Under the pieces are notes generated by a model. That model saw only the letters and a program-made list of their open reading frames with translations, searched no databases and was not told the DNA's origin. This document shows positions 60,760-64,000 of a DNA stretch of 64,000 bases, one piece after another. Position 1 is the first letter of the stretch, and every line of letters starts with the position of its first letter. This DNA comes from Bifidobacterium callitrichos DSM 23973 (GTDB taxonomy: Bacteria > Actinomycetota > Actinomycetes > Actinomycetales > Bifidobacteriaceae), in the NCBI RefSeq assembly GCF_000741175.1, contig NZ_JGYS01000018.1, positions 1-64,000 of the forward strand, in the 5' to 3' direction. The translations under genes and the position numbers were made by a program.

Positions 60760-61085
60760 CGCCCACCGTACGTTCCTCGGGGCTATTTCGGTGCCGGTTG
60801 AGGTAGCTGGGGGTGGTGTGGTGTGCGGCTGGTGTGGTGTGGTGTGTGCCGTACGTTCTTCGTGGTGTTTTCGGCCGTAATCTCGGAGGACGTACGCTGA
60901 GGGCAGGTCACCGTACGTTCCTCCGGGCTATCTCGGTCGTATCACCCGTATTCGTATGCTTACCGGCGGGCAGAGTACGAATACGGGTGATAGAAGCCTC
61001 ATAGCCACGGGGAACGTACGCTGAGCCCGAGTCACCGTACGTTGGTGGTGGCATCGCCGTCAGTGGCCTCGGGGAACGTACCGGC
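60760..61085. repeat. GTACG-core palindrome cluster C
   Basis: At least three hairpins. One (60884-60900 with 60908-60925) has the outer arm CGGAGG/CCTCCG. The second (60940-60960 with 60972-60992) pairs 19 of 21, with the outer arm TATCACCCGTATTCG. The third (61005-61024 with 61032-61048) has the outer arm CCAC/GTGG. Half copies, CACCGTACGTTCCTC followed by GGGCTAT and TCGGT, occur at 60764 and 60909. No gene is visible in 60717-61307. Confidence 0.82.
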
Positions 61086-61307
61086 CGGATCATACGGTCC
61101 GGTCCGACATGGCGTCTGACGTCGCTTGATGGTCGGAAGCAGAATATGCGGTCGAAATGACAGGATGGGCTGGGCGGGCGATGAGGCCTGCGCGGCTCAG
61201 GCACAATCAAATCAACGACATCGACGACAGGGACGACAAGGAAGTGTCGAAATGCCGGCATGTCGGAATCGAAGAGAACCGTAGCTGGATCAAGGAGGAG
61301 AATCACC

Positions 61308-64000
61308 ATGCTACAGATCAACATGGCCGACGTGATGACGGTGCTTTCATCGGTGACGCCGTACCTCATCGCCATCGGCGTACTGCTGGTGCTTGCGCTC
61401 GCCGTCACCTTCGGCGTCAACAAGAGGACCGTCAAGAGCGTCGCGGTGCGCAAGATCGCCCACTCCGAATCCTGGCTCGTGGTGCTCGTCGGCGCAGTCG
61501 TCTCGATCTCCCTGATGATGTCCGGTCCGCTCGCCACGCTGCTCAACAACGCGACCGCCACCAAGTACCAGCTGAGCGATTCGACCATCTCCGCGGCAAG
61601 CAAGCTCGCCAAGGACGTGCAGACCGAGGCCGTGACATTGCTCAAGAACGACAGCAGCAACCTGCCGCTTGCCTCGAAGAAGGTCAACGTGTTCGGCTGG
61701 GGCTCCACCAACCCAGTCTACGGCGGCACCGGTTCTGGTTCGATGAACGACCAGTATGCAACCACCTCGCTGCTCGACGGCATGAAGGAGGCCGGTTTCC
61801 AGACCAACGCCGACCTGACCAAGTTGTACACCGACTACCGTGCCGATCGTCCGGTCGTGGGCATGTGGGAGCAGGACTGGACCCTGCCGGAAGTGCCCGC
61901 CGACCAGTATTCCGATTCCCTGATCTCCGATGCGAAGTCCTTCTCCGATGAGGCTGTGGTCGTCATCACCCGCGTCGGTGGTGAAGGTGCCGATCTGCCG
62001 ATGGACATGACCGCCGACGGCGTCACCTACACGAACAACTCCAAGGACTACGCCGACTTCGAGAAGGGCCAGAGCTTCCTGGAGCTTTCCAAGACCGAGC
62101 GCGACATGATCGATCTGGTCACCAAGAACTTCAGCAAGGTCACCCTCATCTACAACGGCGCCAACACCTTCCAGTTCGATTTCCTCTCCGACTACCCGCA
62201 GATCCAGTCCGTCGTGTGGTGCCCGCCCGCCGGCCAGACCGGCTTCTCCGCCCTCGGCGAGGTGCTCGCCGGTGACGTGAACCCGTCCGGCAAGACCTCC
62301 GACACCTTCCTCAAGGATCTCTCCGAGAACCCGTCCACGGCGAACTTCGGCTCGTTCTACTACGACAACATGTCCGAGTTCAACACCGAAAACCGCGGCG
62401 ATGTGCGCAAGCCGAGTTTCGTGAACTACGTCGAGGGCATCTACGTGGGCTACAAGTTCTATGAGACCGCCGCCGACGAGGGTCTCATCAACTACGATGA
62501 CATCGTCGCCTTCCCGTTCGGCTATGGTCTGTCGTACACGACGTTCGATCAGAAGATGGGCGATGTGACCTATTCGGATGGCAAGGTCAATTTCGACGTG
62601 ACCGTCACCAACACCGGCGACAAGGCCGGCAAGGACGTCGTCGAAGTGTACTACAACCCGCCGTACACCAATGGGGGCATCGAGAAGGCCTCTGCGAACC
62701 TCGTCGCGTTCGAGAAGACCAAGGAGCTCGCTCCGGGCGAATCCGAGACCGTGACGATCTCCTTCGATGACGACGACATGGCCTCCTACGACTCCAAAAC
62801 CGCCAAGGCATGGGTACTGGAGAAGGGCGATTACCAGATCTCCATCCAGTCCGATTCCCACACGACGATCGCCGAGAAGACCGTCAACGTCCCGAAGACC
62901 ATCACCTACGATTCCGACTCGAACACGCACGACGGCGATCAGGTCGTCGCCACCAACCAATTCGACAGCGCCGAAGGCGACGTGACGTACCTGTCCCGTG
63001 CCGGCCACTTCGCCAACTACAAGAAGGCGACTGCCGCGCCCACCAGCTACACGATGAGCGACGACCTCAAGGCGACTTTCACCAATATCTCCAACTACGA
63101 CCTTGCCTCCCACAACGACAGCTCCGATGAGATGCCGACCACCGGCGCCAAGAATGGCGTGCGTCTGGCCGACCTCACCGGCAAGGACTACGACGACCCG
63201 CAGTGGGACAAGCTGCTCGACGAGCTCACCTTCGACCAGATGGACTCCCTGATCGCATACGGCGGCTATGGCACCCGCGCGATCGGCTCCATCGGCAAGG
63301 TCCAGCTGACCGACGCCGATGGCCCGGCCGCGCTGAACAACAACTTCACCGGCGTCGGTTCGATCGGCTTCCCGGCCTCCACCTCCTTCGGCTGCACGTG
63401 GAACAAGGATCTCGCCAAGCAGTTCGGCGAGATGATCGGCCAGATGGCGCGTGACATGCACGTCTCCGGCTGGTATGCTCCCGCGATGAACATCCACCGC
63501 AACGCCTACGCCGGCCGCAACTTCGAGTACTTCTCCGAGGATGGTCTGCTCTCCGGCGTGATGGCCTCCCAGCAGATCGCCGGTGCCAAGGAGAAGGGCG
63601 TGTACTCCTTCATGAAGCACTTCGCCCTGAATGAGCAGGAGACCAACCGTGCCAGCATGCTGTGCACGTGGGCCAATGAGCAGTCGATCCGCGAGATCTA
63701 CCTCAAGCCGTTCGAGATGTCTGTCAAGGACGGCGGTGCAGGTGCCGTGATGAGTTCCTTCAACTACATCGGCACCACATGGTCTGGTGGCAGTTCCAAC
63801 CTGCTGCAGACCGTCCTGCGCGACGAGTGGGGCTTCCGCGGCTTCGTGCTCACCGACTACTTCGAGGGCGCAGGCTACATGTACGGCGACGAGGGCATTC
63901 GTAACGGCAACGATGCGATGCTCGCCACCACGGAGAACACCAACCACATCACCGATAAGTCCGCCACCTCCGTCAAGGCGATGCGTCAGGCCAGCCACAA
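61308..64000 (+). CDS. Membrane-anchored GH3 glycoside hydrolase with permuted domains (partial, 3' end cut)
   Basis: At least 897 residues; the window ends before the stop. Two membrane segments (about 11-37 and 53-77) open the protein. The domain order is the reverse of usual: the GH3 C-terminal domain first (about 90-400), then a fibronectin-III-like domain (about 420-500), then the GH3 N-terminal TIM barrel (from about 640). The nucleophile is predicted as Asp850 in GFVLTDYFEG. Such reversed GH3 enzymes are known in gut bacteria and include beta-glucosidases and xylosidases; the substrate here cannot be read. The ATG at 61308 follows AAGGAGG. Confidence 0.88.
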   Translation, partial: MLQINMADVMTVLSSVTPYLIAIGVLLVLALAVTFGVNKRTVKSVAVRKIAHSESWLVVLVGAVVSISLMMSGPLATLLNNATATKYQLSDSTISAASKLAKDVQTEAVTLLKNDSSNLPLASKKVNVFGWGSTNPVYGGTGSGSMNDQYATTSLLDGMKEAGFQTNADLTKLYTDYRADRPVVGMWEQDWTLPEVPADQYSDSLISDAKSFSDEAVVVITRVGGEGADLPMDMTADGVTYTNNSKDYADFEKGQSFLELSKTERDMIDLVTKNFSKVTLIYNGANTFQFDFLSDYPQIQSVVWCPPAGQTGFSALGEVLAGDVNPSGKTSDTFLKDLSENPSTANFGSFYYDNMSEFNTENRGDVRKPSFVNYVEGIYVGYKFYETAADEGLINYDDIVAFPFGYGLSYTTFDQKMGDVTYSDGKVNFDVTVTNTGDKAGKDVVEVYYNPPYTNGGIEKASANLVAFEKTKELAPGESETVTISFDDDDMASYDSKTAKAWVLEKGDYQISIQSDSHTTIAEKTVNVPKTITYDSDSNTHDGDQVVATNQFDSAEGDVTYLSRAGHFANYKKATAAPTSYTMSDDLKATFTNISNYDLASHNDSSDEMPTTGAKNGVRLADLTGKDYDDPQWDKLLDELTFDQMDSLIAYGGYGTRAIGSIGKVQLTDADGPAALNNNFTGVGSIGFPASTSFGCTWNKDLAKQFGEMIGQMARDMHVSGWYAPAMNIHRNAYAGRNFEYFSEDGLLSGVMASQQIAGAKEKGVYSFMKHFALNEQETNRASMLCTWANEQSIREIYLKPFEMSVKDGGAGAVMSSFNYIGTTWSGGSSNLLQTVLRDEWGFRGFVLTDYFEGAGYMYGDEGIRNGNDAMLATTENTNHITDKSATSVKAMRQASH

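Noticed and set aside
61347..63998. 883-codon minus-strand frame opposite the GH3 gene
   Set aside because: Antisense shadow; the plus-strand frame has a ribosome site, two membrane segments and GH3 motifs.

Overview
This 64 kb window is the chromosomal origin region of a high-GC actinobacterium, almost certainly a Bifidobacterium. The evidence is the core order gyrA-gyrB-dciA-recF-dnaN-dnaA-rpmH-rnpA-yidD-yidC-khpB-rsmG-parA-parB-trxB, several perfect parS sites, DnaA-box clusters, a GH2 beta-galactosidase with LacI regulators, a GH3 enzyme, and the murJ/DUF6049/Nudix/pcnA cluster usual in Actinobacteria. I cannot name the species from the sequence alone.

Layout. 1-4.9 kb: peroxide and stress functions (a partial TrxB/AhpF-like flavoprotein, ahpC, a beta-carbonic anhydrase, a CNNM/CorC-type membrane protein, dps). 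5-9.7 kb: a YgjP-type metallopeptidase, tRNA-Ile(GAT), tRNA-Ala(TGC), gdhA and a VanZ-RDD membrane protein. 9.7-21.5 kb: sugar use (lacZ with a divergent LacI regulator; an ABC importer whose lipoprotein gene and permease genes lie about 3 kb apart but share paired operators). A LacI gene and a DUF234-type ATPase gene lie between the two parts. 22.5-34 kb: the leftward replication block with oriC between dnaN and dnaA. 33.9-39.9 kb: the rightward rpmH-to-parB block, with DnaA boxes and parS sites. 40-52.3 kb: a DUF559 protein, trxB, a pseudokinase-like membrane protein, a second DUF234 ATPase, murJ, a DUF6049 protein, Nudix and pcnA. 52.3-64 kb: a LytR_C protein, ispE/rsmA, a G5-domain cell-wall protein, tRNA-Thr, a DsbA-like protein, a Ser/Thr kinase interrupted by one in-frame TGA, and a GH3 hydrolase with permuted domains that runs off the right edge.

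How the genes work together. Replication, segregation and membrane-insertion genes point away from oriC on both sides, so they are co-directional with replication. The lactose and oligosaccharide genes form two LacI-controlled units. The wall genes (murJ, pseudokinase, LytR_C, G5 protein, kinase) form a loose cell-envelope group.

Most unusual content. The intergenic DNA is rich in palindromic repeat families. The most striking one sits at three loci (about 9.8, 21.8 and 60.9 kb). It has a conserved GTACG core stem, while the outer stem differs in sequence between copies yet stays self-complementary in most of them. That is the pattern expected of a structure-conserved element. Other points worth a check are Phe at the quinolone-resistance position of GyrA, the split kinase gene, and a roughly 60-nt palindrome that covers the ribosome binding site of one ATPase gene.
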